From positions 11,718,001 to 11,782,000 of the forward strand of contig OZ059899.1 of assembly GCA_964057225.1 (NCBI GenBank): a stretch of 64,000 nucleotides of DNA, written 5' to 3'. The translations under genes and the position numbers were made by a program. Each line of letters begins with the position of its first letter. The first letter of the stretch is position 1. The notes under the pieces are model-generated. The model worked only from the letters and a program-made list of their open reading frames with translations. It did no database searches and had not been told where the DNA came from. This document shows, piece after piece, positions 10,934-47,000 of the stretch. The DNA is from Auanema rhodensis (lineage: Eukaryota > Nematoda > Chromadorea > Rhabditida > Rhabditidae).

Positions 10934-11538
10934 TGCTTCAAGTCACCGTGGCTTGTCTTAGATAACGGGTAGCTAGGCTTTAAATTTAGGCAGCGCCTCA
11001 GTCGTTTTTTAGCATCTCAAAAATCCCTGTGCTAAATTTTGCACTTTTTTTGTGAGCGCACGTTTCGTATGAAAAAAATGTATATAAAAATAGAAAAACG
11101 CGTAGAAAAATGTACAAAAAATTATTAAAATTTAAAAAGTCTTTCCGCCGGCGGTAGACGCGCAAAAAGTTCATAAGCAATTTGTTTTTTTAATTGTTCT
11201 TTTTGTTGTATCTCTATTCTGGTCGTTATTTGTATCTGTTATATTTATAATTCGTTTGACCAATCGAGCTAAGACGAGTAAAAATTACAAGTCTATTTGT
11301 TGTTTTTTTTTATTTGGGGATTTATGATGCAATTCTATTTGGAGGGGCAGTTTCAAGCTGTAGAAGTGTGGACACGATCGATAAACTAGATGAATCGATT
11401 TTCGTGTTGAGGAGTGTTCTTTGAGCTAAGGATTACTATTAGGCAAAATGGGGTTTACTTTGTGTCGAGCCTTTCTGTTTCCCCTTCCTTTCAGTGAGAA
11501 ATCATTGTTTAGAGAATGTCTTTTGTAATTACTTTTAT

Positions 11539-11697
11539 TACATAGGAGTCTGAACAAGTTTCTATGTTTTCGTAGAAGTTGGAAAATCCAAACCACATGA
11601 TTGTTTTCGGAAAAATTCGTGAAATGATTGAAACTGTTCGGTATTGATTCGTATGATTCAAGGAAAAGAAATTTTATTGTTAACAGACTCCTACGTA
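11539..11697. repeat. Spaced 14-bp inverted repeat
   Basis: TACATAGGAGTCTG (11539-11552) and CAGACTCCTACGTA (11684-11697) are complementary at 13 of 14 positions, and the remaining pair can be G-U. The 131-nt spacer can extend the stem (AACAA/TTGTT). It may be the base of a long RNA hairpin or the ends of a small element. Confidence 0.45.
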
Positions 11698-11743
11698 GCA
11701 TAAACGTCGATTTTCGTTGAAAAGAGGACGCGTTGTCGTCGCG

Positions 11744-11750
11744 TATATAA
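11744..11750. promoter_or_regulatory. Second GC-flanked TATA box
   Basis: TATATAA is embedded in CpG-containing sequence (GTCGTCGCG before, CCCGACC after). GTCGTCTCTG follows at 11777-11786 and also lies downstream of the first TATA box (10187-10196, where the last base overlaps the hairpin). The palindromic core leaves the direction open: plus, or minus towards the inverted repeat at 11539-11697. Confidence 0.35.
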
Positions 11751-13326
11751 CCCGACCAATCAACGAACCAGCCTTCGTCGTCTCTGATCAAAGAGAGCGT
11801 GAGATTATAGTGTGACAACGGAAAGAACATTAGTATGCTGAGATATCAGAGAAAGAGGCAACTAGACAAACATAGTACATTAATATGTCTCGAGGCTGAA
11901 CTGAATCGAAAAAAAAAGAAGAAAATTTCGGAGCTTCACTACCGGTCTGCGATCCGACGATTTTGAGGATGAAGTAGTAACAGCGATCGATTCTTAGATT
12001 TTTGTTGGGGCGGCATTGTACTTCATTTTATTTGACTGTAAGAAGAATAAGAAATTCATCCTTTATTTCTATTCTCTCGCTTGGTTTCCTTTTAGTCGTG
12101 TTTGTCTTAGTCGCATCGAATTCTATTCATTTCCTCAATAGTCTCGTATGGATGTGGTCGTCGTATTACGTTGTCTGACCAAGGTTTTGAACCAGCATTT
12201 GGACCAATGATCTTAGTTACATATAATTGTCCATAGCAGTGAAATGGAATTAATTTTCATACAGTTTCTCTGAATATATATTTCTCCGAAGGGAAATATA
12301 TTCATATCTTAAGAAGGGGTGAGGCAGAAGAATTTCGTAATGCTTTTAGGGAGATGTTAGTTCTCAATCTTGAAAGTCTTGGAAAAGCTCTTGAAATATA
12401 GAACTTTTTGTGGACTTTCTCACCTAATGAGAAGATATTCGCATAAGGAAAGAGCACAGAGTTCAGCAAGATTTCAAAGTGCAATGTAGTGCGTACGAAC
12501 TCTGCCTCAAATGGATTATCATCTTTGGTTCTTTCTTTTCATGGTTTTGAGGTTGAATTCATTGCACATAAAATACAATTAAGGGCTGGCTATTTCAATA
12601 GAATTTAGTATGACATTCAACACTCAAACAATCAATGAAAGTTGTTCTTATGAATATTGGATTCATCAAGTGACTGGATTAAGATATTATATTAATATAT
12701 TCATGTCGTACATGTGTACGTTTTGATGTTTTCAAACGAAAAACATGAACTGAGAAGACTTTTTCGATTTATGTCTGACACGCATTTACGTGGTCATTTT
12801 GATCTTCGTTTTATTGCGTAACTATTTTTGATTTTGTGATCACAGACACAAATGTCTATTTCCTGCTTAGTATCAACATGTGACAAGTTTAGGAATTATG
12901 TATGTATCTCACGTAATCTATGAATCTTAGTTTTATGATGCTTCAGGCTTCTTTTTTGAATATTCTTTTGTGCAAGTAATGAAGGTAGATTGACGTCTCT
13001 ATTTCAAAAATGGTTTCTTTGAGGATGAGGATAGAAATTAAGAGGACAATAATTCAAATCAGAATGCATGTCTATTAGATTGTTCGCGTTATCTATTAAT
13101 TCCGAGGTCATTAAGTTTTGAATTCAAATACCCTAGTAATTGATATGACTTTCACCTAGATTTTGTCTAATTTAAACTCATTTAAACATCTTTCGTATTG
13201 AAACGAGATAATTGCAGTACTCTAGGATGTCTATAGAAGTAGTATAGATCCAATTTTGTCGGTGGTTCTTAGCATTCTGTAGTAGCTATACAACTTTCAA
13301 ACATGGAAACGTTTTTTGTTCGAACA

Positions 13327-13388
13327 GCTTTCCTTTATGCTATGCCAGCTATGTTCAACATCCAAAGGTTATCCTTAAAAAGGAAAGC
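13327..13388. other. Hairpin with perfect 10-bp base
   Basis: GCTTTCCTTT (13327-13336) and AAAGGAAAGC (13379-13388) are exact reverse complements, 42 bases apart, with a smaller AAGG/CCTT stem inside. The size fits a pre-miRNA-like fold but the inner part is poorly paired. Confidence 0.3.
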
Positions 13389-14719
13389 AGTAGTACTAAT
13401 GTCCTTTCGAGCTTTTTGGTCTCACTTAGTTCCTATATTGTGACAAGTGAATTAGCATGTTTGATGGGGGGAATGCTGCTGACTACGCCCTTACAACGTG
13501 GAAAGACAGCGGACTTCGCTAGTTCCAACAGAAAACGTTTGAACGTTTTGGTTGACTGTTTCCTTGAGAAAAAGATTGTAGTTCTGCATTGAATCTTGTG
13601 GAGATTCGAATACGTAAAGAAACTGTATAGATGTTACAAAACGAGATTGAATAGAATGATGATAAAGAACATTGAGGGTAATAGCTTATATGAGTCACTT
13701 CAAGTTGTTGAAGGAGAAACTATGATCATGTTTGATACATGGTGCGAAACGTGATAGTTTTTAATGTGTTTCTGTTGATGATTGAAAGCCAGAATGTATG
13801 ATCTTTGAATAGAGAAGACCTTTTCATTCTTCATGAATCTGTAACAATCGCAAAGAAACAGGAGAAAGCCTTGACACAGTGGTTGTATGCTATGCTCGTC
13901 GTTGACAAAACGACTATCTTCCCGTTCTTTCATAGATATACCTGTGATTGGTTAAATGTACTCCTTCCTTATGGTCGTTGTTTGTGAATGTTTGATTATT
14001 TTTCATCATGATTAACTTCGGTGTAGACGGAGAAATCTGAAGACATGTCATCGACAATGCAGACAAGATATTTCCTATTGTAATGGCGAGTCACAAGACG
14101 ACCACAGCAGGTGATCATGAGTAATATTACGTATATTGGCTGGCTTAGGTCTATAATCCTACATCTATAATAACTTTGAAATATGTATTATGTGCACGAG
14201 ATTGCTTACGTGAAATTCGCGTGGAATTCAAAATTTTACTTTTCATTAAAATTTATGATGGTTGGTTGTTTCCTCAATTTCCCATATTTTTAAATTTAAT
14301 TTGCATATAGCTGTTACATTTTAATGATTTATAATGATTTATTCATTGCATTAGATACAAAAAAGAGGTTTCACTTCCTGAATTGACCTCGTATGATCGT
14401 TACACCTGTTTAGTTCAATATAAAATATATTTAATATATATGTATTTAACAATGATTATGTATAGAATGAATGTGAAAAGTGGTTGAACTTATAGTTATT
14501 TCGGATTGTTACGTTTTTGTGAATGGTGAACATTTCAAAATGTTTGGAATCCAACCCACGTAAAATGTTTTGATCATATTGTATCTGGTGTATTATTCAA
14601 TTTCGAATTCTTCAAAGCTCTAAGAAAACTCTAATTTGGTTGTTCAATGTATCAAAGCATTTCTCAATGATCAGCTTTTGCAAGTACATGTGTTAGGCGG
14701 AGAAAGACAAAGAAGGAAT

Positions 14720-14803
14720 AAAGTGCATTTCTTTGATATTGTCGGAACTGTTGCTTTCCAAAGAAAGGCCCACAAGACTGTTTGCAAGGTCTTGATGCAC
14801 TTT
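14720..14803 (+). ncRNA. Putative three-way-junction RNA fold
   Basis: Three perfect helices nest without gaps. P1 is AAAGTGCAT (14720-14728) with ATGCACTTT (14795-14803). P2 is TTCTTTG (14729-14735) with CAAAGAA (14759-14765). P3 is CAAGAC (14773-14778) with GTCTTG (14789-14794). P1 abuts P2 and P3 abuts P1 directly; seven bases join P2 to P3. It does not match a hammerhead, tRNA or H/ACA layout. Transcription is not shown by the sequence, and the fold is equally possible on the other strand. A small TCAC/GTGA stem follows it. Confidence 0.4.
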
Positions 14804-17769
14804 CTCACAACAATGTGATTTAGCTCATCTAATATACAAGCTTGATTATAAAAGAGAATATAAATGACCTTTGTACCAAGTGAAATGCTAAGAACAAATT
14901 TTATCTGTGACAGTCAATCTTGTCCCTCCACTCTGCTTTCCTATTTGACGTAGGTATCGCCGACAATGAAGCAAATTAGTTTGGGAAATTTTGAAAAAGG
15001 GAAACCTGAAACTTAGCTAACGCCCGAGGGACTTTGTGAGGCCGGTCTATATATGTATGTGAGTTACTAAGAGTTTCCACTGGGAGTATGATTTATTTCC
15101 GATACGAAGTTTCATCAAGTTTTTCTACTATTCATTCGAAAACATCTAACTTAAGTTTTCAGAGATTTATTAGAAATACGTACGCAACTAGAATATTGGC
15201 TACATACACACATATGTATGCAATTGATTATAGCTTGTAGACTATAAACATCCAAAGATGAAGAAAAGACAACAAGAAAACATTTAAAAACTATTTTAAT
15301 TACTTTAATTCATCGACATTGTTACTTATTATTTTGTGAAACTATCCGAGGATCAAACTTGTTTCATCATCTTAGATTAATCTATCGAAATAATCCTTTT
15401 CTGTTCTTTGCACGTCACAAGCTTTTGGGTCAGATCAAGTCTCGTATCTCGATTACAAACATGGGGTATTGAGGATAAGCATGTCATTCAAAACGGGGAG
15501 AAATGAGAAGCCAACAAATACGGTGAAATATATAAGTTATTTCATATGCTGAGCTTAGAATGATCAAGATGTTCGAGATGTCTATATGTTCACATGATTT
15601 GTTATATCCAAAAACTGCTAGAATACTAATATTCCTGTTAATTCCAAAGAAAAAACTGAAAAATCCATCTGAGAAATCTGCATTACACTGAACACATGGT
15701 GGAGAAAGTGAAACGACTTTTTTCATAACTCCATTTGGAATATATAGATTTAACTCCGAAAATTATTAGAAATGAAAAACTGACGATAAATCACAATATC
15801 TACTAATGTGTTTTTTCCAAAAAAAAAAAAAGATCGAAAAGCTATGAAGGAATCTGATTGTAATAAAGTGATTTATAAATAATCGGATAAAATTACAAAA
15901 TATGCTTGGCTATTGTACAAATTATTTACACTTTTAGTGATCAGCATGTTGTTGATTTCAGAAAAAATATGACAACACCCATCATCGGATCATATTTCCT
16001 AAAAGGGCTATATAGGAAATACTCAAATGAATATGTCACATGATAATAAATGACCATTAAGCTGAATCCATTTTTTAATATTCATATATAATCCTCTAGG
16101 AAGTTATAATGTGATATTAGATTAATAAATTATTAGTTTTTTTTGGCCAATTTAATTCAAATATACTTATAATATATAAATATACATATATATACATCTA
16201 CAATTATTAATAAATATATAAAAGACTGAAGTTTATTAATGAAAAGTTTATTTTATAATATAATTAGGAACTGAAAATTGAATATATATAGTATATATTC
16301 AAAATATTAATAATATATTATTAAGAGATGGTTCAATATTATGGGACACATCATACTTTTTACTTTCCTTAACTTTAATAATGAATTATTTCTAAAACTA
16401 TATATGATATATGTCATTATCTTTAATTTTTATTATAATTATTTGAAATATACTAAGTATTCAATGTTTATATTCATATTATTCAATAAAAAACAAAACA
16501 TATACATATATATCGATATGTACATGTACATTAATTTCTTCCTGGTTCACTGAACACAAAATTTTTTTCAACAAAAAAAATAAAAAAATTTTATTTAGCT
16601 TTGTGTTGACAGCTGAAATATTACATAGCAGATATCAATCTGACCAAATTATATCTTTAGAGCCATACTTATTGTATTGGGAGTGTAAAAGGAACTGCAT
16701 CAATAGCTTCTTGCAAAAAAACATGTGTGCTTCCATTTATCCAATTTTTTTGTTGATTTTTTGTTGTTTCTCTTTATTATAATAAATACTGTAAAATCAT
16801 ATAAAAAGCTACGACAAAAAATAATGGACAAGGGGATATATACGAGATTTAAGCGAGAATAAGCGAGAATATGAAAAGCATAAACATATACAGACAGTAA
16901 TATATAAAGATAAATTGTTTTTTTAATTGATTATTAATATATATATATCGAATATATATATATAATTATATATATACTACATTATATATGAGATAATCAT
17001 AAGAGTCTAGTTGATATGCTGCGAAAAAATGGAGAGGTGGGGGAGAATTAGACAGCTGATAATCATGATAATAGAGATATATCGTAAAATTATCGTCTAT
17101 GTATTAGTCTTAATACAGATCCATCAGATAGCTAGTCTTAGACTGGAATGTCCTTGGACAAGCGCCAAAGCTTGGAGGGGCAGTTTCTTTTACTTCTCAT
17201 CATCATCTGTCTGTTGGATTCATAGCACAAGAGACCTGCGAAAATGAGATATAAATTCAATAAAATCCATAATTATCAAAGGGATATTATGCATATATAG
17301 TTATATTAATGACATAAAAACTTTAAAAACTTATTTAAGTTGTTAGAAAATCAAATTGAATCTTGTCTAATCTATATTGAGTTATAGTTTAATGATTTGA
17401 CAGTTAGCTCGAACTGTCAGGTCAGCATATTTCAAATTCGAAATGTCGGAAATTCATTCAGACAATGAGCTGTTTCCAAAGATATTGTGTATACAAATGC
17501 AGTTTACAGATCAATCCAAAGATGAATAAAGCTAAAACTTCAAGAAATCTGCTCATTCCGACAAGTTCGAACTTTCAATATAAGATTTGAGCTATTTATT
17601 ACAATCAATTAAAATTTGAAAAGCAAGCAGCATGTACGTACGTCCATAATAAATAAAATGAATTAAAAATTAGAATAATAGTTAAATTCACGTGTTACGT
17701 GTGATTTTGTTTATTGTTTGACTTTGAGCTATTAGTTAAATAGTTAGATAATCATACTTATATCAAAAT
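14804..17769. other. Intergenic, very AT-rich
   Basis: Nothing gene-like was found. From about 15.8 kb the sequence becomes extremely AT-rich with many TATA-type runs (for example 16920-16990). Open frames here are short, and the longer ones are Tyr/Ile/Phe-rich products of AT richness. Confidence 0.6.
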
Positions 17770-17773
17770 CTCG

Positions 17774-17804
<31 letters not shown>

Positions 17805-17847
17805 ACTCTCTCTCTCTCTCTCTCGCTATTTCTCTTTCTCTCTTTAT
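17770..17847. repeat. Imperfect (CT)n tract
   Basis: CT-rich simple repeat with a few interruptions. About 0.75 kb of AT-rich sequence without features lies between it and the next CT tract. Confidence 0.9.
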
Positions 17848-18652
17848 CTATTATATATAGTAAAACTTAACTATTTTTAATTTTCAATTCACATTCATAC
17901 ATATCTATTGTTTATTCAAACAGGAATTTATTAAAAATTATTCTTAAGAGGTTGTTCTATTTGCTTTTTTACATCAATTGTTCATCTTTAAAATATTTAA
18001 GAAAAGCTAATAAAAATAAAAAATTTCATAATAAAATAAATCTTATATAACTATATACATATAGTTAAATATATTTAATATTTAAACATTGTATAAAGAA
18101 TATATTGTTGTTAGTTTTTCATATGTATATCTTATGTAGTATTATTCTTCTATTGTTCTTAGATTCTTTCAAATATATTAGAATCTTTGTTAAGTTTATC
18201 TATTACTAATATGTATTTAAACAAAAAAAAATAAATTTATACATATATATAGTAGTATTATATATAATTTTATTTATAATAAATAAATAAAATATTATAT
18301 AAATTATGTGATTATACTAAATGAAAATAATATTTTTTCTGTTCAAAAAATAAAGAACAGAAAGAATTATTTTCTTTTTTTTATTTTAAAATTTATTTAT
18401 AGGATTATTATTACATATTTTTCATTATATGAAACCGTTATGATATAGTGAGAATTTCCGATTATCTGTGTATTATAGTGATCAAAATACTATTTGTTCA
18501 GCAACGACTGAATTCAACACTAGCTGATTGACTCTGCGTTCTGTTTCGTTTTCAAGGCTAATACATATACATATAGAGAAAGTGAACTTAATAATTCCCT
18601 CTTTATTCATCCTTTTCTCTCTCTCTCTCTGTTTTACTCTCCCTCTCTGTAT

Positions 18653-19863
<1,211 letters not shown>

Positions 19864-21446
19864 ATGGAGGAACAGGCTGATGAATCTTCTGACTATGTAT
19901 GTTTATTTTCAAATTTAAATTTTAATATTAATACTATGGCTATCAAAAATAATTCAAATTTAAAAGGAAACAACGGAAAAAAAAACAAAGGAAATTTCAT
20001 TATCAATAATTCGATAAAAGTTCTTTCTTCATTAATAAATTTAAAATTAATTTTATATTCATGTAATCTTAAATGTTATATGCAAGATAAGATTATTACT
20101 ATTTTCTACAAATTTATGAGGAAGGGCTGAGTGCAGTATAATAGATCGAAGATTATGTACATTTTCTTTTAATTAATTATATATAATATTATATTTAAAA
20201 TAATAGAAATCTATATATATGTATATAGTTAGTTATATTCTTTATTTTCTTTTTTTTTTTTAGATCTCACAACTACCAACCGAGCTAATCAGCTTGATAT
20301 TGTCCCATTTGGATTTTCGTGATCAAATTAATTTCTCATCAACATGCAAAAAAGTTCGTTACAGTTTTCGAAATTTAAGGAAAAAGTATAATGTTGTAAG
20401 TTTTCAAGGATCTCCATCAACAGAGGTTTGTCATCATTATTCTATAAATTATTATTAACTATAATCATATTTAAGTGGTATATGATTGATATTAAAACAC
20501 ATGAATATACATGGAGACGTGAATTCTTTTCAAATTATCGAAGTATTACTGAAATCAAATCAACTATTCACTACAAGTATTTAAATTGAAAAAATGAATT
20601 ATTTTGATTAATTGACTCTTTTATAGAAATACAAATGAAGAAAATTGGAATCATTGTCGTATACGTGGAATACGTCCAGGATTATTGGTTGAAAAACATT
20701 TCAAATTACTATTAGATAATGTATATGTTGAAAGTTTATTACTTGGTTTAGTAAGTTATACTAGATAGATATAAACATATAATTCTTTTATTTTCAGTCG
20801 TCGATAGTCTATCTTGTTCCGGAATGTAGAGTCCGAGCTAGAGTGCTAGTTGCTCCATTCACAAGACATTTGGAGGAAGCTGTAGATCATTTACGACCAA
20901 CAAGCTTACATATCTCTTCGGTTCAAGATAATTCTAAATTTTTCTGTAAATCATTCATGAAAGTAAATTTAAATATAACTATTAATATATAATAAGCATA
21001 ATTAAGGATTATATACAATGCTTATCTTGTGAAAATGTGGATGAATTTTGTCAAATGGAGGATTTGGTATCATCTAAGCTTCGATCTCTTACATTAACAA
21101 CAGAATTCGATTGTTATAAAGTTAATGATATTCTCACATTTCTACAGGTAATCTATATTATATGAATTATAATAATATAGTTAATCGCTATGAACTTCAG
21201 GCATGGAGAAATGGCGAGACGAAACTTGAGCATTTCAAAGTTTCTGGCAAATTTCATGTTGATCTAACACAATGTCCAGGCTTCGAAGAAGCTGAGCATC
21301 TGATCGAGATTATTGAACCAGCTCAAACATTAGATAATTATCATAACAATGAACATCTATGGAAAATCAAACAATATGGAACAGGTCGCGAAGCTTACAT
21401 TCATTATGAAAATCGAATCGTAACATTTACAACAATTGTTGTGTAA
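19864..21446 (+). CDS. F-box protein with nematode FBA_2-like C-terminal domain
   Basis: Seven exons join in frame into 323 residues: 19864-19896, 20264-20425, 20476-20576, 20627-20750, 20798-20962, 21007-21147, 21201-21446 (stop TAA). Exon 2 opens with a classical F-box (ISQLPTELISLILSHLDFRD, then FSSTCKKVRYSF), residues of about 12-52, which in the family binds Skp1 in an SCF ubiquitin ligase. The C-terminal third has the pattern of the nematode F-box-associated domain FBA_2: VNDILTFLQAWRNGETKLEHF around residues 230-250, and a closing segment around EAYIHYENRIVTF. Such proteins choose substrates for ubiquitination; the target cannot be told. The start is the first ATG of a short exon ending MEEQADESSDY. 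A 367-nt first intron contrasts with about 50 nt for the others. It is tail to tail with lrp-1. Confidence 0.85.
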
Positions 21447-21996
21447 ATATGGAATTTTAAAAAAAAACTGAATAACAAAAGAAAAAAAGTTTAAAAATCA
21501 ATATTTTCGTTTAGATTTTTTTAGAATTTTATTAGAAATTTTATAAATTAATCAAATGTTGTTATGAATACTTGCTCAATACGGATTATCTAGTATCTCA
21601 TCTAGTCCAAACCTCTCCTTCAATTCATAAAATTATGATTTTCCGATCATAAATTCAAAATATTTTCATGTAAATATCTATATATACTATGATATGATAT
21701 GTTGTTTTATATTTTTATTTTCTTTATAAGATGATTTGTATAAATTTTGTTTTATTCTCAACGAGATATTAAGTGACACAACAATACGGTGAGCATTTAC
21801 AACAGAAATATTAAAATATTATCTTGAGAATTATACAAAGAAATTTAAAAAAAAAAAAAGACAAAGTATTATAAGAAGAAACCAATACTTATATATAATA
21901 TAATATAATATATATCTACTTTATATGATAATATAATGAAATAGTTAAACAACCCGTTAGGTAGAACTTTTTTTTATTTAGAGAAGTTGGCAGTAT
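21447..21996. other. Spacer between two convergent genes
   Basis: 550 bp of AT-rich DNA holding the 3' UTRs of the F-box gene (plus) and lrp-1 (minus). An AATAAA signal for lrp-1 can be read on the minus strand at 21978-21973, only about 19 bases after the stop, so either the 3' UTR is very short or a later site is used. Confidence 0.5.
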
Positions 21997-44030
<22,034 letters not shown>

Positions 44031-47000
44031 ATCTGCTGCTAAGCATTGAGAGATTTGTAAATTTGAGGTTTAGGTTATATAGAGACGAATAGTTTATATA
44101 ATATTAGGAATCACAATCTGATTCGTAGATTCTGAATATGGCACGTCTTCTATATTTGTACCCGTGTGCCTATAATTAAAGAAAAAAATTAATAGAATAT
44201 AGGAAAGAATGAAAGAAAACAAGACGAAGACAGAGAAATAGAGAGAGAAAGATTATATGCGAGAAAAGAATTAAAAGACAGAAATGATTGAAAAGAAAAG
44301 GAGAAGCAACAAAAAATAGAAATAATTGAGGAGATGAGAGTACTATCATCACTTGAGAACAAAAAAAGTACGGAAATGTAAAATGGTATGAGAGGTAAAA
44401 ATGGTTTAAGCGATAGAGATACATTTAGTTTGAAGAAGATGAGTAAGATAAAGGTTACAGAATTTAAAAAAGACAAGTATTGTAATTGGCTAAGAGAGAA
44501 AGAGAGAGAGAGAGATAGAGAGAGCAATAGAGACATAGAGAGAGGGAGAGAGAGAGAGATGGGTTTAACATGAGGAAGTATCGGCAAACTATCTAAGAAA
44601 ATCGATAATTACTTGGTGAAGACAAATCTAGACGACCATATATGGGACGACAGACTGTGAAGTACGAGAAGGACAGATAGACAAGATTAAACTGTTGGAT
44701 CGGAAGACAACGAACTTTAAGGTGTGTGGTGAGCATGTTGAAAAGTTGGAAAAGTTGAAAAGAAAGGTTGAAAAATGCTTTAAAAAAAGAAATGAAGATA
44801 TTTTATAGAAAGAAAAACATTGAATGGTATAGATAAACAATCAGATGAATGTTTGGTAGTAGTAGTATAAGGAAAAGAGGGGGGGGGAAGAAGTATAGAT
44901 GAATGACAGGACAGCTATGATGCTGGATGTAACTGGTTCTAATCAAACTATTGGCTATGAAATCCTAACAATCACTCTAACTCTTTGAAGAAGAAAAAGA
45001 AGATTCGATAAGTTAGGAGTTGCGTGAGAAAGTGATGCCAAAAGAAGATGAATAACTGAGTTAGATTGGATAAGTTGATGAGAGGTAGTTATGGAGAAAT
45101 GCGGAAAGACAAGAGTATGAGTATGTAAGTAGGAGGGAGCATAGAGAGGGGATGGGGGAGGCTCATCTAACTATAAGGCCATGGCCGGCACCATAAGAAA
45201 CAAAGATTAGATGTTTTATCTGTTGTCAAGGACTATATTTCATATTTTTTCAATTTTTTTCTTTATAATTAAAAGAAATGTTTTTTTTAAAGATTTGGTA
45301 ATGCTGAAGGAGAATAAAGGAAGGGAGAGGGGGGTAAAGAAGAAAAAGAAGACGACAACGACAACGACAACGATAAAGATGAGGATAAAGAAAGAGGAAA
45401 ACTTGTTATATCAAGAGATAATTGGATAATTTCAATGTGATTAAAGACAATTCATCCTAAAATATTTAAAAAATGGCAGAAAAAGGATAAGATTAGATAA
45501 AAATAAAAGAATTATATCATATAATTATTATATTATATGTTATATTATGATTTTTGATTAAAAAATTACAAAAAACCTAACAACACGTCTCATGTTTAAA
45601 TTTTTTTTCAAATTTTACCTTTGAATTGACCATGAACATTGAGCGTAGCAAGAATAAAGCGAATGAAAAGGAACGACTTAGTCTGATCTGAATTGGGTCG
45701 ACATCAAACAAGGATGAAACCAACTGATCAAAGCTGGCTCGATTATATGCTGAATTGGACTCATATACATATACAAGCAATATATATAGACGATATATCT
45801 TCAGATGAAATAGTTTATTTGGTGTTTTTTTGCATTCAGGAAAATGGCTGCCAGCTAATTCCACCTGTAATATCGAGAGAATTCTCTAACGATGTGGATA
45901 TGTCTGAATCTCTTCAACTATCTTTCTGTCTTTTTTCTTTTCTGCTTTCGTCTCTAGAAGGCTGACCTTGAACCGTTCGGAGGCAGAGAAGGTTGGTAAC
46001 GAGGGTCGGCAAGGACCAGATAGACGAGACTGTGTAGGATGAGATGGTTGAAAAAGAAGTCGATGGTCAGGGCAACACGATTTGATAGGAAATGAGAAAA
46101 ACAGATTAAACAAAATTGCGTTAAAATGTTAAATTGGATATGATGTAATAGAGAACAGTTATATAAATAGCATATAGTTATAAGGAAATATATAGTTATT
46201 GTGGAAAAGATGAAGAGAAGAGTCTTAAGTTGTAGGTAAAGTTTGAGAAAATATATTGTTCGAATATCAAAGATTACATATCCAGAGGAATACAAAAAGA
46301 AAAGAAGGCAATATCAACGATGCAAAGTTGATCTGATGACAACGATAGCAATAGCTAGGTGATACAGGTATGAACGGATAATAAAGATGAATGAATATTG
46401 CCTGAGGCGAAGATTGAAAAGGTTCAACGATGCGGATTCTCGTAGTCACGGTGAAACGACGGTTGGGTTGAACGAACCGATGTAGAAACGATGGTGAAGA
46501 CGGTGAACGAGTGAAAGAAGAAGAGAAAGAGATAGGGGAAAGAAGGGAGAGAGAAAGAGAGAGAGAGAGATAGCTAGGTAGAGATGACGATCAAGTAAAC
46601 AGCAAGACACGTTGGTCAGTTGAGAGAGATATTAGAGATAGTGAGTTGGTTGAAAGGAAGAAAACGGTTGTGAGCATCAATTCCCCCAGTTAGTACCTTT
46701 CTCCTCGTATTCTCTCTTTTCCTTTCTCGCGAACTCTTCTAACCTATCCCTCTCACCATTTCTACTCGCACCCATCCTATCCCTGTGGTCAGTCAAACAC
46801 TTCTTGCTCATAATCGAGCACTTGTACTGTTTTCATCCACTTTGACTGCTTTTCCGCAATGTTGTAACCGTAAAACAGACGCATTAAGAGGTAAAACGAC
46901 CAAACAACACAATTTTACCGAAAAAAGGTGTTTAAACTGAGAAATAAACGTGAAAATTCCATCTGAACATGCTTCAATTTGAAATTCTCCTATGAGCACA

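Larger units (their letters stand above)
10166..11010 (+). ncRNA. Putative structured non-coding RNA locus
   Basis: This roughly 0.84-kb stretch begins at the initiator-like site after the TATA box and ends at a T-run (11005-11010). It holds a strong hairpin at 10195-10232, degenerate repeats of a CTGTCTACTT-type word between about 10310 and 10600, small stems such as CGATC/GATCG near 10580, and two large tandem hairpins at 10738-10822 and 10855-10933. Open frames cross it (100 codons at 10367-10669; two overlapping frames over the tandem hairpins) but none resembles a known protein. An internal T-rich stretch at 10671-10688 would stop RNA polymerase III, so either the unit is made by polymerase II or it is two units. 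Boundaries are inferred. Confidence 0.4.
11011..14719. other. Intergenic stretch with inverted repeats and a second TATA box
   Basis: No protein gene was recognised. A 134-codon frame on the minus strand (11426-11830) overlaps an inverted repeat and a TATA box and has no domain I know. Besides the entries listed separately, a hairpin GAATATATATTTC/GAAATATATTC lies at 12272-12303, and another at 13526-13554 (CAAC-AAAACGT/ACGTTTT-GTTG, 4-nt loop). Confidence 0.5.

Noticed and set aside
11426..11830. 134-codon frame on the minus strand
   Set aside because: It overlaps an inverted repeat and a TATA box, has no recognisable domain, and no splice signals or neighbours support it.
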